This document shows, in pieces, positions 21,741-32,439 of a stretch of 64,000 nt of DNA (its first letter is position 1; each line of letters begins with the position of its first letter). The notes beneath the pieces were generated by a model. That model did not search any database, was not told the origin of the DNA, and saw only the letters and a program-made list of their open reading frames with translations. The position numbers and the translations under genes were made by a program. The stretch is from Piezodorus guildinii (taxonomy: Eukaryota; Arthropoda; Insecta; Hemiptera; Pentatomidae): positions 85,265,169 through 85,329,168 of the forward strand of contig CM041292.1 in assembly GCA_023052935.1 (NCBI GenBank), given 5' to 3'.

Positions 21741-23034
21741 ATTTGTATCTTTAAATTATTTAAAAATTATTAAATTAATTTTAACAACGGAGGTAAGTCA
21801 CTTATGAAACAGCTTGAAATTACATAACAACAATATATGGGGTATCGTGGCAGATTGTTACTCAATTTATTTCATTGGTTGTCAAATAGTTGGTCTCCTA
21901 TAGTAATTTTAAATTGTTTCTTTTATTTAATATAAGTTTAAGCATTTGTTAATTAAGGTTGTTGAAGGAAAGCTGTAGTTATCACTATTAGTGTTTGATA
22001 GGAAAGAGCTAGTGTAAGATCATGGGGGCTTGTAAAGGCATATTAACTACGGAGTGGCAAAGTTGACTAAGCCAAGACAGAAGACATCCTTCAACGCAGA
22101 ACTTAACTCCTGAAGGGAAGCTACCCGCTGGAAGTATGGAAGATAAATATCCTTAGCAGTGGAGTTGGCTATGATTGCCGTATAGAGATTATGGGCGAGC
22201 TGGATCCGGCTTTGTATTCAAAAGGAGCCAGGGCTGTTATTGATAAATCAGTAAGGAGGAGAGGGAAGAGATATCTTCACGTAGGCCCAAATATTATCTA
22301 TGGCCGCCCCCGACCGCCCCCTCCCTCGGTCCTTTTCATAAGTCCCCCTCCCCTTCCCTCTTCAATATCACATACCTTCCCTGCATACTTCTTTTCAACA
22401 TGCCTTTCTTTATCCCTTCGACATTTCATAAATAACTCGTCTTATATTCCATCTTATTTCCTCTTATCCCGAAAAGGGCATTCTCCAGAAATCTCTCTCG
22501 GTATATGTTGGACTATAAGTCGTCATTATTCCGCCTGTTTCACAAGAGATAACTCCGAGTCTTATAGCTTAGTTTCATATAAACAACATAGAATTGATCG
22601 ACCTCTAACGATGAAGGGGAGCCTTGTATTCATATAGTTTGTTTATTTTATATAAATATACTTATTGAAATTACAACTGTATTAATGAATGCATCTAGTA
22701 AATGTGAGAAAATATTAAACTAAGGGATGATACACAGTTAGGGAATATACCCATTTGCCAGCACTTCAAAAAATATGCTAAAACAGAAGGCCCTAGGGTT
22801 TACAGGGGTTGAAGAGAGATTCAGGATTGAAGCTGGCTGGTTACAGGGGAATAGAGTTTGTCATGAAACGAATCGTACCTGGTTCTGGCTATATAAGTCA
22901 GCATCGAAAATTAACGGATGGGTTTATTCCTGAAAAATAAAGGAGCGTTGAGAATTTTACGAATGATTTTGGATGGTAAGACAATCCTTTCTCATATCCA
23001 ATGATTAGAGGAAATTTACCCAAAAGTTTTTTCC
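21741..23034. other. Spacer with GC-balanced island
   Basis: AT-rich flanks around a balanced block (22020-22640). A 148-codon open frame at 22191-22637 runs through proline-rich PRPPPPSV; it has no recognisable domain and I do not call it a gene. The 22790-22985 part is also mixed in composition. Confidence 0.35.
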
Positions 23035-23300
23035 TAGTGGCGCGACAGGCCGTGTAGGCCCTAGGCCACTCGGTGTAATCTTCTGGGAGATTAACTCACG
23101 TTTCTTGATGTATTATGTAGTGTAGGGTAATCACAACCTACGCCTAATTTTGTGAGTGAATTAGGGGTAGGTTGTGAGTGAATGTGAGGGAATCCCCATT
23201 AATTTAATACTTAAAAAAGTCCCTCTGAGACTGGGATTCAGGCTCACTACCTTTAGCATGAGAGACTACCGCCCTAACCACTCAGCCGCGGCTTAATCAT
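23035..23300 (-). mobile_element. tRNA-derived SINE, family S3
   Basis: The minus strand begins GCCGCGGCTGAGTGGTTAGG (A-box with D-arm). It continues through CTCTCATGCTAAAGG in the anticodon-arm position to GAGCCTGAATCCCAG (B-box, slightly decayed). The tail contains three GTAGG-type and GTGAGTG words and ends GCGCCACTAGG. A diverged tail fragment is at 16875-17070. The head is the clearest tRNA-like one in the window but lacks an intact acceptor stem, so it is a SINE, not a tRNA gene. Confidence 0.7.
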
Positions 23301-23459
23301 ACTTAAAATATCTGTGAGTCCATTTAAAAGTATTTTCATACTGCTTTTGGTTGGTATGATATTTAAAATAATTAGCTATAAATTATGTCTCCACATTCCT
23401 TCCTCAAAACGACAATCCTAGTCATAAATACATTTTTAAACCGAAATTTTCCAAAATCT

Positions 23460-23995
23460 TTGAAAAAAAGCCAATTCAACCCTTGACATACGAATCTAAC
23501 CCATGCCTACCTCATCAACAGCCACCCCTCCAAATGCCAACACTGCAATAATATGCTCATGGTCAAACATATTTTCAAGAATGTCCTTTTTACATTTCGA
23601 GTTTGACTACATGGGGACTTACTCCAGACATTTCAATTAGTCTAAGTGATGATATAGCCAAAATATCAAAAGTGCTGAACTTTTTAAATATAAATAAAAT
23701 ATCAAATAAACTATAGCACTTATTGTATTTAGTATTATATATCTGCAGTGAAATTTATTTATTATTAGTAGTATTTAAAATTTTTTTTTTTATTTTTTTT
23801 TTTATTTATTATATTATTTTTTTTTTTTTTTTGGAAACCTTTATTGATATTTATGTATTCTCCTTAAATTTATGACGATTGCTTAATTAATTAATTTAAT
23901 TATTTCTATTTATATCTTTTCTTTTCTATTATCACCTTAGCGATTAAAGATTAAAGATGCACAGGCGTTGATGACCTTGAGGTTTTACGCCTTAA
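23460..23995 (+). mobile_element. RNase H LINE C-terminal tail, CCTTAA type
   Basis: The frame SNLTHAYLINSHPSKCQHCN continues to MVKHIFKN, a zinc-knuckle C-x2-C-x7-H with the last Cys lost. Then comes a low-complexity 3' UTR and the conserved end GCGTTGATGACCTTGAGG followed by TTTTACGCCTTAA. The same end, reversed, is at 31317-31350. Truncated directly at 23995 by the next LINE. Confidence 0.65.
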
Positions 23996-25318
23996 CACTG
24001 CTTTCCATTCTTGATTCAGTCCATCATGCAGGTATCCGTTTAGCAACAGGAGCCTTCAGAACAAGTCCTGTAAAAAGCCTCTGTGTTGAAGCTGGATTAG
24101 CTCCACTAGCTGTAAGAAGGCAACAGCTCGCTTGTGGATATAATTGGAAGGCTGAAGTTTAATGATCGCAATCCAGCATGGAAACCGATATTCCAACCAA
24201 CAAATAGAATGTACGTAGAAAACCAAAGACTACCTGTTCCACTTCGAATCAGAGCAGGAGATACGTTGAAGAAATCAGCTCTATACCAACAACACCTAAA
24301 GATTTTAATTACCCACCGTGGACCTTAGAACTACCAATGCTGGACTGGTCCCTCAACAAATACAAGAAACATAGTACGTCAGAGGTAATATACTTGTTAG
24401 AATATTATACAATTAAAAACAAGTATAACAATGGTTAATACATATACACTTATGGCTCCAAATCAAATTGTGGCGTTGGATGTTCCATCCTAATAGATTC
24501 CAATATATTTAAGTACAAGCTTACACCTTCATCTAGTACTTTCACGGCTGAATCTTATGCTTTTAGCGCAGCATTTTATAAAGTTATGCAACGTGAAGAG
24601 AAAAACTTTGTTTTCATTTTCACCGATGCCCTATCAACTTGGTGATATGTACTTAACTGACCCAGTGATAAAAAAAATCTCAACAACACTCATCAATGAT
24701 CAACAAATTAAAGAAAAAAATAGTAATTGTTTGAATCCCATCCCATATGGGTATCAAAGAAAACGAAATCGCTGATCAAGCAGCAAAAGAAGCAGCAATC
24801 TCATCGACTGTAGAAGAGATTAATGTTCACACCCCATCCGACATAAGCAGCTATCTTAAGACCCAAGCTGCAAAGATCTGGGACCAGATTTGAGATTCAG
24901 AAGAATCTAATTAGTTAAAAAGCATCAAAAAGCTAACCAAAGCATTTCATATAACAGACCGAAGCAACAGGAGGGAAGAAGTAGTAATTACTAGAATGCG
25001 AATCGGGTATACACGTCAAACACATGAACTCTTAATAAAACTACACCACCGAAATGTGATTTATGTGATGTGCAGTTGACGACCGTCCATGTCCTAGAGG
25101 AATGTCCGTTATACCGAAACCATTTACAAGAAGCAAAAATAGAAAGAACTATTGAAGAGTTACTTGGAGATAACACCATTAAATTAGGGTAAAACGATCG
25201 ATATCATAAAAAAGATCGATATTTTTAAGAAGTTGTAGAAGAAAAAGAAATATATTAAAGGACACTGAAGACCTCAGCAGCTGAGTGTCCATAAAAACTC
25301 TACCTAACCTAACCTAGA
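23996..25318 (+). mobile_element. I/Jockey-superfamily LINE: RT thumb, RNase H, tail
   Basis: The coding part has several indels and stops. In order: LDSVHHAGIRLATGAFRTSP (RT thumb, 24010-24070); RNase H motif 1 as YTYGSKSNCGVG (about 24445-24480) with the catalytic Asp replaced by Tyr (TAT at 24451); TAESY (motif 2 Glu kept); FIFTDALSTW (motif 3 Asp kept); IPSHMGIKENEIADQAAKEA (motif 4) preceded by TGA in place of Trp; and MRIGYTRQTHE. The knuckle CDLC-x7-H-x4-C follows and TAA is at 25190-25192. The 3' UTR ends in a hairpin and CCTAA units. The copy has several stops and has lost a catalytic residue, so it is dead. Confidence 0.8.
25260..25318 (+). other. LINE 3' hairpin and CCTAA end
   Basis: GGACACT (25260-25266) pairs with AGTGTCC (25284-25290), with CAG/CTG pairing inside, followed by ATAAAAACTC and about two CCTAA units (TACCTAACCTAACCTAG). 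A 3' stem-loop before the tail is where such LINEs are recognised by their own RT. The CCTAA unit equals the insect telomere repeat, but the run is too short to be telomeric. Confidence 0.6.
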
Positions 25319-25329
25319 TCTACCAAATT

Positions 25330-25760
25330 GTATCTAGTTTCCATTCGCTTTGAAAACGGTATGTATCTTCAATCTACTCCATATATCAATGTTTTTTATT
25401 TCATGTACTATTTTATATCTTGGTACATTATCTTTAGTCATTATCTGTTCTGTATAGCCCTCTCAATATTATACCTTAGTCATTGTAATTTAATTAATCG
25501 ATTTCTTTACACTTCTGTTTTTTTTTAAATGTTTTAATATTGATATCATCTAGCTCAATAGTTTTTAATATGTATTTAATCTTATTGTGAATGTATTTCT
25601 TTTGTATCTTTTAAGCCCTGATGATGACCCTCAATGGGGCTCGAAACGTTGGCAGAAAATAAATGGTTCTGACAACTTAATTGTTTCATTCATTATTCTG
25701 CCACCCGAACTAATTTCTTCCAGTCATCTAATTATATCCACAAAAGTATATTATGTTAGT
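25330..25760 (+). mobile_element. Penelope-like element 3' end
   Basis: T-rich sequence leading to a hammerhead-like motif (25615-25653), then GGCAGAAAATAAATGGTTCTG and a later ATTATTCTGCC, which form an inverted pair. The layout, with an AT-rich body, the ribozyme core and then a ~100 bp end, parallels the right arm at 3519-3929, although the sequence differs. No coding sequence recognised. Confidence 0.5.
25615..25653 (+). ncRNA. Hammerhead ribozyme-like motif
   Basis: CTGATGA (25618-25624), a stem II formed by TGACCC and GGGCTC with one mismatch, GAAAC (25643-25647) and triplet GTT (25648-25650). GCC before the core can pair with GGC after the triplet, as in the motif at 3786. Confidence 0.55.
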
Positions 25761-26644
25761 AGGTACATGAAAGTTCTGTTTATTCGTTTATTTATCTTGA
25801 AGAATTGACATTATAATTATATTATTAAGTAACAATTTCGGCAAAAAAGGAACAATTTTATTTTGTTGCAGGCTGGGATCCACAAGATGGTCGATACCTG
25901 AAGCCATGTTATTCTGGAGCCTAAGGAGATATTTGAATCCCTCCTGGATTTATAGCGCCTTTAGCATTGTATTGAGGAACGGGGAGAGGGAAGAAGATAC
26001 CTGGAGTTGGATAAATTAGTTGAGCCTGTATAGGACGGGGAGGGAGGCAGATGTTGGAAAAACCCAGATGGTGTGAGAAGACGAAATTAATAAGTTGTGA
26101 CAGTTCCCGAAGGCTTTGTTAGCCGGAGGCTATTAGCGCTGGGGTGCGGTGTATTGTGGCCGCCGCCATCCTCGACTCTTTGTAGTATTCTCTCCTCCCC
26201 ACCTCCCCCGGCCCTGTATTATCCACCATTTTATTTAACAACTTGATTTATTGTTATATATTATTATCCCGCCGGATGTTCCGCTACCGAGTATTCTTTT
26301 CATCTCCGTCCTTTTGTCAACATCCCCGGCGGTATAATAGAGCTGCGAATCCTACCATTGTTGCCATACCCCGGACGGTCGGTGGAGTCTCACTACTACA
26401 TATGTCCTTCGGAACAGCAATATGAATACAGTAGTGTATGTTCATACTTGTGCAGTGGGCTTTCAATTAGTGGTGACTGTGTTTATTCACAGAATGAACA
26501 GTCCAAGCTTCAAAAACAATTTCGCGGACCTCTTCATCCAATCAGTACAATGACACCTTGAATTACAATAAAATCGCAGTTGTTTTCGAAAGATAATTCT
26601 AATCCAAAGAATACTAAAACATCTCCTTCTGGAACGTTAAAAAC
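25761..26644. other. GC-balanced island and spacer
   Basis: 25870-26560 is of balanced composition with GC-rich blocks near 26140-26220 and 26320-26400. A 20-residue-scale open frame structure exists but no protein motif. No other copy in the window. Confidence 0.4.
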
Positions 26645-27200
26645 AATTCTATAATTCAATTAAAAAGAAAAAAAATCTGCAAATTATTACACAATGGTTT
26701 GTATCTATTCGAAATTTATTCCATACCTAAAAGAAAAATATCGCGAGGAGTTTGACGAAAGAAAATTGACTGTCACAGGACTTTGGTTCGGAAGCAGGGG
26801 GCAATCCCAGTAGATACTGGTTCATTTTTGGAGAGGTATGAACTAGAAAGAAAACCGTTGCAAAACATATCGGAGACCATAATCCTGGACTCACTGGGGA
26901 TCCTGCATAACCACATATATTGAGGCTAGGCTCGATTTATATATGTCCAAGTATTTCTATTTGGCAGAATCTCCCTCTATTCGTTCTTTGAAGATTGTCT
27001 TCAGGATTGATACGGTATGCTGTGTACTCATAGCAACTCAGCGAAGTTGAGCAGCAGATCCAAATGGGAATTTCTCTCTCTCTTCCAAAAAAAAAAAAAA
27101 CAATATTATAGTATAATTGTTTATATATCAGTTGATAGGCTATTAAATAATATAAAAATCAATAAAAAATTCAAAGGATAATAGCATATCAACGTTGTTA
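26645..27200 (-). repeat. Dispersed repeat R, copy R3 (interrupted)
   Basis: 26675-26720 (AAATTATTACACAATGG, ATTCGAAATTTATT) and 27100-27200 (AGTTGATAGGCTATTAAAT, AAGGATAATAGCATATCA) match R1 at 3945-4060 in reverse orientation. Between them lies a non-R insertion ending in an A-run. Confidence 0.6.
26736..27100 (+). mobile_element. A-tailed insertion inside R3, source unknown
   Basis: About 365 bp of mixed composition interrupt repeat R and end in 14 A residues (27087-27100). It contains GTTCGGAAGCAGGG, weakly B-box-like, and a CTCAGCGAAGTTGAG hairpin near 27040. No reading frame recognised. The A-tail and placement suggest retroposition; the parent RNA is not identified and no clear target-site duplication was found. 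Confidence 0.45.
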
Positions 27201-27480
27201 ATTTCAAAACGCTAGATATCTGCCTGTTCTGAACCTATTTCAATTATATTTTTTTCATAATAATTATTGCAACATGCCAGCTTTAACAACTATCAGCAAC
27301 TATATAGACAATCTGCTTTCAATATCGAGTCTCCAGGATAAATAACAACAATAAAAAATAAGATAAAATGATAATAATAAAACTAACAAAATTAAAAAAA
27401 TAAAATTTATAATAAATATTGAAACTAAAATATGCACACTCATGCCCTTCCAGAGATCCCTGTTTTTACTCGGTATGAGT
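27201..27480. other. AT-rich, possible LINE 3' UTR
   Basis: AT-rich, directly downstream (minus strand) of the R2-like ORF end; it could be that element's 3' UTR. Nothing specific seen. Confidence 0.4.
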
Positions 27481-27495
27481 ATTATGTGATAGTGT

Positions 27496-28600
27496 TCAAT
27501 TCCCTGGGAACGAAGGTTTTTCAGCAATCCTTGCTTCGTCCTTGACATGGACACTTATATGCTCCATGAATTTCCTTGTGGAATTTGCTACAGTTTCGCG
27601 GTATCCGAACCATAGACTCTGAAGTTTGGAAGCTTTCGCCTCTCAAGAAAAGGGATACATTTTTCCACACTGCCTGTTCTATGTCGTTGGATTCACATCT
27701 CTCGGTTGGATCCAGAATGATAGCTGAATTTCCGGTCTCAGTGAATGCCACGATATCAGCGTATCGCATGGAACCATCCGTATCCACACAATATACTTCC
27801 TCACAACGCAAAATCGTTTTCCTTAAGGAGCCTCATTAACTATGCTATACTCTGTGATGATAACACCCGTGTTATCTGGAGGGAGTTGTTGGGATATTTC
27901 CTCAGCACGTCAGCTGGTTTTCCTGGCTCTCTGTTGCATTTTCGACTGGAACACTTAGTGTGTGAACTGACCACGCAGAGGTACATAGTTAATATTAAGC
28001 TTCAGGAATTAGACCGTTCAGACCCTGAATGTATCTGTTTTTCGTCATAAACTTATTAGCTTTTGGGGTATCTTTAAAATGTTGCACCTGCAGTTAGCCC
28101 ATTCCTCGAACAGTTTTCTCGTAGCGACTGCCGTAGAGCTCTCGTACTCCGGTGTTCTTGCTCAACCCCCAATCTCTCGGCAGATTTATCAACCTCGGCT
28201 AAATAGTCGAATATGGATAGGAATAGGGCATCCGGCACATTGGACAGTAGCTGAGCAATAGAACAGTGTTGTGGAGGAGCCTGCCATTGCCAACGGATCA
28301 ATCATAATCCTCGATACCTCCTGGGAGCATATAACATCCCTTGAAGGTGTCAAATTAATTATGGCCTTTACACTCCTGCGAATCATTCCTAACATTTCTG
28401 GAAGCAGCTTTGTGAGACCCGGGAACAAGTATTGGTTGACTTACCTCTAATAAGTTGGTAATTTGAGCGCGCCCAACATTGTCAAAAACACTGACAACAT
28501 CGAGAAATGACTACTGCCCAATTACTCCTTTGTATTTTTAGCTTCGCGTCTATTATTTTCGCGTTGACGTCCGTTCCCGGTGAGTAACATACCTTACTCT
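27496..28600 (-). mobile_element. R2-like LINE: RT and endonuclease relics
   Basis: On the minus strand from 28590: NAKIIDAKLKIQRSNWAVV, then FLDVVSVFDNVGRAQI (RT motif A, catalytic Asp in FLD kept). Next is IDPLAMAGSSTTLF (RT motif C region, the DD pair degraded), then LLSNVPDAL and NGLTAG. The C-terminal part reads CVDTDGSMRYADIVAFTETG, then AIILDPTERCESND, the Asp/Asp/Glu pattern of the restriction-like endonuclease in R2-group LINEs. SLWFGYRETVANSTRKF follows and the ORF stops at 27496-27498. Several frameshifts separate the blocks and the RT core between motifs A and C is shortened. There is no rDNA around it, so it is not a 28S-inserted R2. Confidence 0.7.
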
Positions 28601-29310
28601 TATGTTATATAGTTTCGAAGATAGCGCTTTCCAAAGTAAACATTTTTGGTTTTAAAAAATGTTGAATCACCATTTTCTAAATTTATTTTGTGAAATAACA
28701 TTAAAATTGTTATCCCTATTAAGATTATAAAAATAACTTGGATTATGGCTTATCTTTTTAACTCCCATTTAAGTGGTAATAGAAATCCTTAAGTTTAATA
28801 ACTATCGAGATACGATGGTATAAGTTTTTTTTTTTCTTTCTAGAAATGGAAATCAACATTTTGCGTTTTAGTGTGTTACATACCATAGAAATTTATTGTC
28901 CTTTATATGAAAATTATGAAAATGAGGTTTAGTTAATGAGCTTTAATTTGAGTGGTAATAGATATTGTTGCGTATAAGTTTCCGAAATAAAGTTTTAGAA
29001 GTAAAATTTATTTTTTTTTTTTTCAAAACCTCGGAATATAACATTTTGTTATTTTACTGTGTAAATATCATAAAAACTTTACTTCCTAAGGAATATTATG
29101 AAGAAAAAGTAAATCAGAGGCCGATTAATTACTTTGATTTGAGTAGTAATGGACATCTGTACGTGTAATAGTTTTCGAGATATAGGTCTTTTAGTAAAAA
29201 AAAAAAATTTCCCCTAAATATCATGAATCATTATTTATTACTTCATTTTGCCGAATATATACCGTATATTGTCCCTTCAATATCTCCGCAACTATTCTTT
29301 GGAGCGAAAA
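28600..29310. repeat. Diverged tandem array, ~185 bp unit
   Basis: About 3.5 units. Landmarks TTTCGAAGATA (28612), TATCGAGATACG (28802), TTTCCGAAATAAAG (28978) and TTTTCGAGATATAGG (29173) are spaced 176-195 bp apart, each preceded by a GTGGTAATAG-like word and followed by a poly-T or poly-A tract. Coding frames across it are shadows. Confidence 0.55.
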
Positions 29311-30056
29311 CTTATATATGATCATTTTTGAAGACATTTTAAAGTTATTTAATTTTGTATAGAAAATTTTTTGATATTCATACATTAGAGATATTATCTA
29401 TATTCTTATTTCTTATTCTCCCCTTCTCTACAAAACCCGACGAGGAGAAACTCTGGGACTTTTTAACTTAATACGGAAAGATTACTGAACAATTAATGAC
29501 AGGTTTCAGCTTGTTTATTAATGTTAGGGTTAAAACCTAATTTTATTAACATTGTTTCTAAAATCTTGCGTACTAAATGGAAAGACATAACTTGCACGAT
29601 CCTGTACTACGGTGGTAACATATAACTATTATAACCTCCCTCTTTCCCAATAACATATGTTCAGAAGTTTATGTGCTTGCAATTTTAAAATAACTAGTAT
29701 GATTTATTTCATTGCATATTAACGTTTCTAAAATCTTGCGTTTTCCAACGGTATATTATACGCCTCTATAATTACTTATATTTCAGGTATAATTTTTTGA
29801 TTACTTTGTTCGATAAAATTTAATTTTCCGTTTTAAGAAAAGCAAAATTGCAATGTATTTTACTTTTAAACCTTCAGAAAAGAATGCCCTAAGTGGACCA
29901 AGAATCGTGATTGCATTTGATATGTATATATATATATATATATTTTATATAATATATATTTCTTTTAAATTTTGTTGCTGTCTATTTTTTCTCTCATTTA
30001 CAGCATTTTCTTGTTTTCTATTTTTATCGGTAGTTTCATTACTTATTGGTTAAAGT
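29311..30056 (-). repeat. AT-rich with Z fragments
   Basis: Two short pieces of repeat Z in reverse orientation (TTTCTAAAATCTTGCG at 29557 and at 29727, the second followed by CCAACGGTATATTATAC). A short TA run lies at 29923-29942. The rest is AT-rich without features. Confidence 0.45.
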
Positions 30057-30191
30057 ATCGATCTGAACATTTCGAATTCCAATTTTCAACGGAAATACAC
30101 ATGTGACAATACACATATTTAGAATAGATCCCCTGAGTGCAAATGACCAAGTCCCGCAAAAGGTCTGTGCGTCTGATGTGTCGGGGTTGTG

Positions 30192-30225
<34 letters not shown>

Positions 30226-30540
30226 TAAGTCCAGCGCGAAAACTAAAAGTCCTATTAAACTGAAATTTCATATTTAAGCCAAATATAACAATACGCCCGA
30301 GATTTTACGGCAACTTTTTTACCAATATCAGCTAACGAGAAGAGCCACTTTAAACCATGCATTTTGCACCTATTTACGTTTTTCTCAAAAGCGGCGCTAA
30401 CCTTTCGATTAAACTCGCAATATCAATGTAAAATTGGATGGGCTTTAATACATGTAGGTTTCATTCTGATTGAAATAGTCTGACAGGGCTTAAATGCAAA
30501 TATTTAAATATTCTTCCTCTAAAGTAAAATGAAAAAGAAA
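30057..30540 (+). repeat. Dispersed repeat Z, copy Z3
   Basis: Ordered Z landmarks: TTCGAATTCCAATTTTCAACG, CCCCTGAGTGCAAATGACCA, CCCGCAAAAGGTCTGTG, a (GT)n run at 30192-30224, CTATTAAACTGAAATTTCATA, GTTTCATTCTGATTGAAATA. Truncated at both ends relative to Z1. Confidence 0.7.
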
Positions 30541-31129
30541 CCTATATCATAGTCGCATAGTCCTTAAGGGCGTTTCGCTTCGTATAAATCTAATATTTCT
30601 GGTTCTATTAAAATAAAATATTCTCAAAACCGTTGATATATTCATTATTTGAAATCATATACTACATTCCTTGTTGAGATAGAAAGATATAATAAAAGTA
30701 AAATGATTGTCGACGAGTTAATCTATATTAAAGATACATTTAAGGCAAAGGGAAGCAGGGAGGAGGGAGGGGATATGATAACACTTGTTCCAGAACTGGA
30801 TGGAAGTTGGCCGTAGAGGAAGGAGGTGTAGAACATTCTGTAGAGGCTAATAGCCTTAGGTCTCTAAACCCAGGTCCACTTAGCCTGTAATCTGCTACAA
30901 ACCACCCAACTCCGTCTCAGCTTTCCTATCGCCCCTGTTATGGTTATTAACCATCTATCACCCTTGCAACCTGTGATTAAACTTGTCCCAACAACCAAAT
31001 TACACCGAATCTAAACCGGCTTAAAGAGTGCTAAGCACGAGTAGAAATAACTGCAATAAGCACTTCTTTTTTTTTTGTGACTTTGGTATTGAGGTTTTAT
31101 TAATAACATTGCAATAAAATCATCTGGGT
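30541..31129. other. Spacer with GC-balanced island
   Basis: 30730-31030 is balanced in composition, with GGGAGGAGGGAGGGG and several GT..AG words, and shows no coding signature. The flanks are AT-rich. Confidence 0.4.
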
Positions 31130-31300
31130 TCATCTGTGATATACTGGCTAGCATAAAATCCTTCTATGCAAAAGGTCGCGGAATTGAATCTGGCAGGTGG
31201 ATTATTAAGATCAAATAATCCTTTAAGTTATGCTGTCCTTCGGAGGGGACGTACAAACGTGGTCCCGAGCCTATGCAGTGTCGTGTATTCGTTCAAATTA
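31130..31300 (+). mobile_element. SINE family S2
   Basis: Starts in a tRNA-like region (ACTGGCTAGCATAAAATCC, then GGTCGCGGAATTGAATCTGG as a B-box-like block). Continues with a TGTCCTTCGGAGGGGACGT block and GTGGTCCCGAGCC, shared with the S2 segments in the hAT-like copies. Its 3' end touches the tail of the LINE at 31301. Confidence 0.55.
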
Positions 31301-31830
31301 GTTTGTTTGTTTTGGTTTTAAGGCGTAAAACCCTAAGGTCATCAACGCCTAGACACTATATGCATATTCAACCTTTATAAGAAAGAACTATTAGCTAATG
31401 AGTAATTGAGAGAAAAAAAAATGTATGTAAACAGTAGTTTAAAAAATAATGCTAGTAATGCTAACTGACTAGGAATGGTCTTTATAATTTCGATAATAAT
31501 GACTGCTCCTTAAGAAAATCAAAAACTAATTCAATGGTTTTCTCTCTATCACCAGCACCGCTGATATCGGCTTGTCCAATTTTATTCAGGTGTGATGAGT
31601 AATAAGGGCATTCTTGAAAAATATGCCGAATGGTAAGGGTTCCATCACAGTGTCGGCATCGGGGCACCGGCTGCCTACAAAAAGATAAGAGTGCGTCAGC
31701 CGCGAGTGTCCTATCCTCAGCTGTACGGCTAGATGTAGACCAGGGTTTCACGTTTGTTTTAATGCTTCTGTTTGCCTACTGGCTATCGTCCACATTTTCT
31801 GACCATCGGTCATCTTCCTGCTTTTGAGCT
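31301..31830 (-). mobile_element. RNase H LINE C-terminal tail, CCTTAA type
   Basis: Minus strand: KPWSTSSRTAEDR, LRIGHSRLTHSYLF in one frame. A frameshift then leads to PRCRHC-x7-H-x4-C (CRHCDGTLTIRHIFQEC), and the frame continues to the stop at 31482-31484. The 3' UTR ends with GCGTTGATGACCTTAGGG, TTTTACGCCTTAAAACC and (AAAC)n. Same family as 23460-23995 and 32880-33914. Confidence 0.75.
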
Positions 31831-31934
31831 GTTCATGAGTTCAGTGAATTCGTTAAATATATTGTATCCAATTTAATCTGAATTTAGAAATTATTCTGTA
31901 GCAGTCCAAATTAGCCAAACAGCATAAAATGACG
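31831..31934. other. Spacer
   Basis: Short AT-rich junction between the LINE tail and the TTAA-type element. Confidence 0.4.
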
Positions 31935-32439
31935 TAACACACGTTCACGCAGGCGAGAAACAACCGGTGGGTCACACTTCACTGTTCCGTGGGGCGGGGT
32001 GTCCCACCGATGGGTTTCCATATGGGTCCTATCTCATTTTTTAAATATTTAATTTTAACATCCCCCTCAAAGGACTCTTATTGGTTAATATCACTTGATT
32101 ACTCTTGCTTAAGAAATTTTTTTTAGTTGTGCGTGATTATCTTTTCATATTTTTATTTCTTTAATATGATATAAGATATAATAATAATAATACTATAAGA
32201 ATTATTTTTAATAATTAATAATAACATTAGTATTTTTTCTAAAAGTATTTCTACCATTACTCCTTCAAGTCATATGTGTATGTCAAACTGTTACAATCTC
32301 ACTTTTAGCGCGTTGGAAGCCTGGAACTGTTGTGATTTCGCATTAACACATTGGAACTTAGAACAGTGTCGCCCTGCCCCGCGAAGCGTAAGCAGCTAAG
32401 ACAGTCCCGCCTCACCTCGCCCTGGTGTGAACGTGTTAA
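31935..32439. mobile_element. TTAA-type short TIR element (piggyBac-like ends?)
   Basis: Left end TAACACACGTTCACGCAGG and right end, inverted, TTAACACGTTCACACCAGGG; both continue GCGAG. Interior GC-rich blocks sit near the ends (GGGGCGGGGTGTCCC; CCTGCCCCGCG) with AT-rich sequence between. No transposase. The same ends occur at 41843-42130. TTAA at the right boundary suggests a TTAA target as in piggyBac, which is inference. Confidence 0.6.

Noticed and set aside
22191..22637. A 148-codon open frame with a proline run as a gene.
   Set aside because: Unrecognised, composition-driven, no start context or downstream exons visible.
23226..23300. A functional tRNA gene on the minus strand.
   Set aside because: A-box and B-box are present but no acceptor stem pairs, and the sequence continues into a repeated SINE body.
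25303..25318. A telomere array (CCTAA)n.
   Set aside because: Only about two to three units, at the end of a LINE tail inside a chromosome arm.
28507..28579. A plus-strand ATG frame with a signal-peptide-like hydrophobic stretch ending in a good splice donor (GGTGAGTAAC), looking like a first coding exon.
   Set aside because: The minus strand of the same bases encodes the RT palm region of the R2-like LINE (FLDVVSVFDNVG and the preceding helix), so the plus-strand frame is an antisense coincidence.
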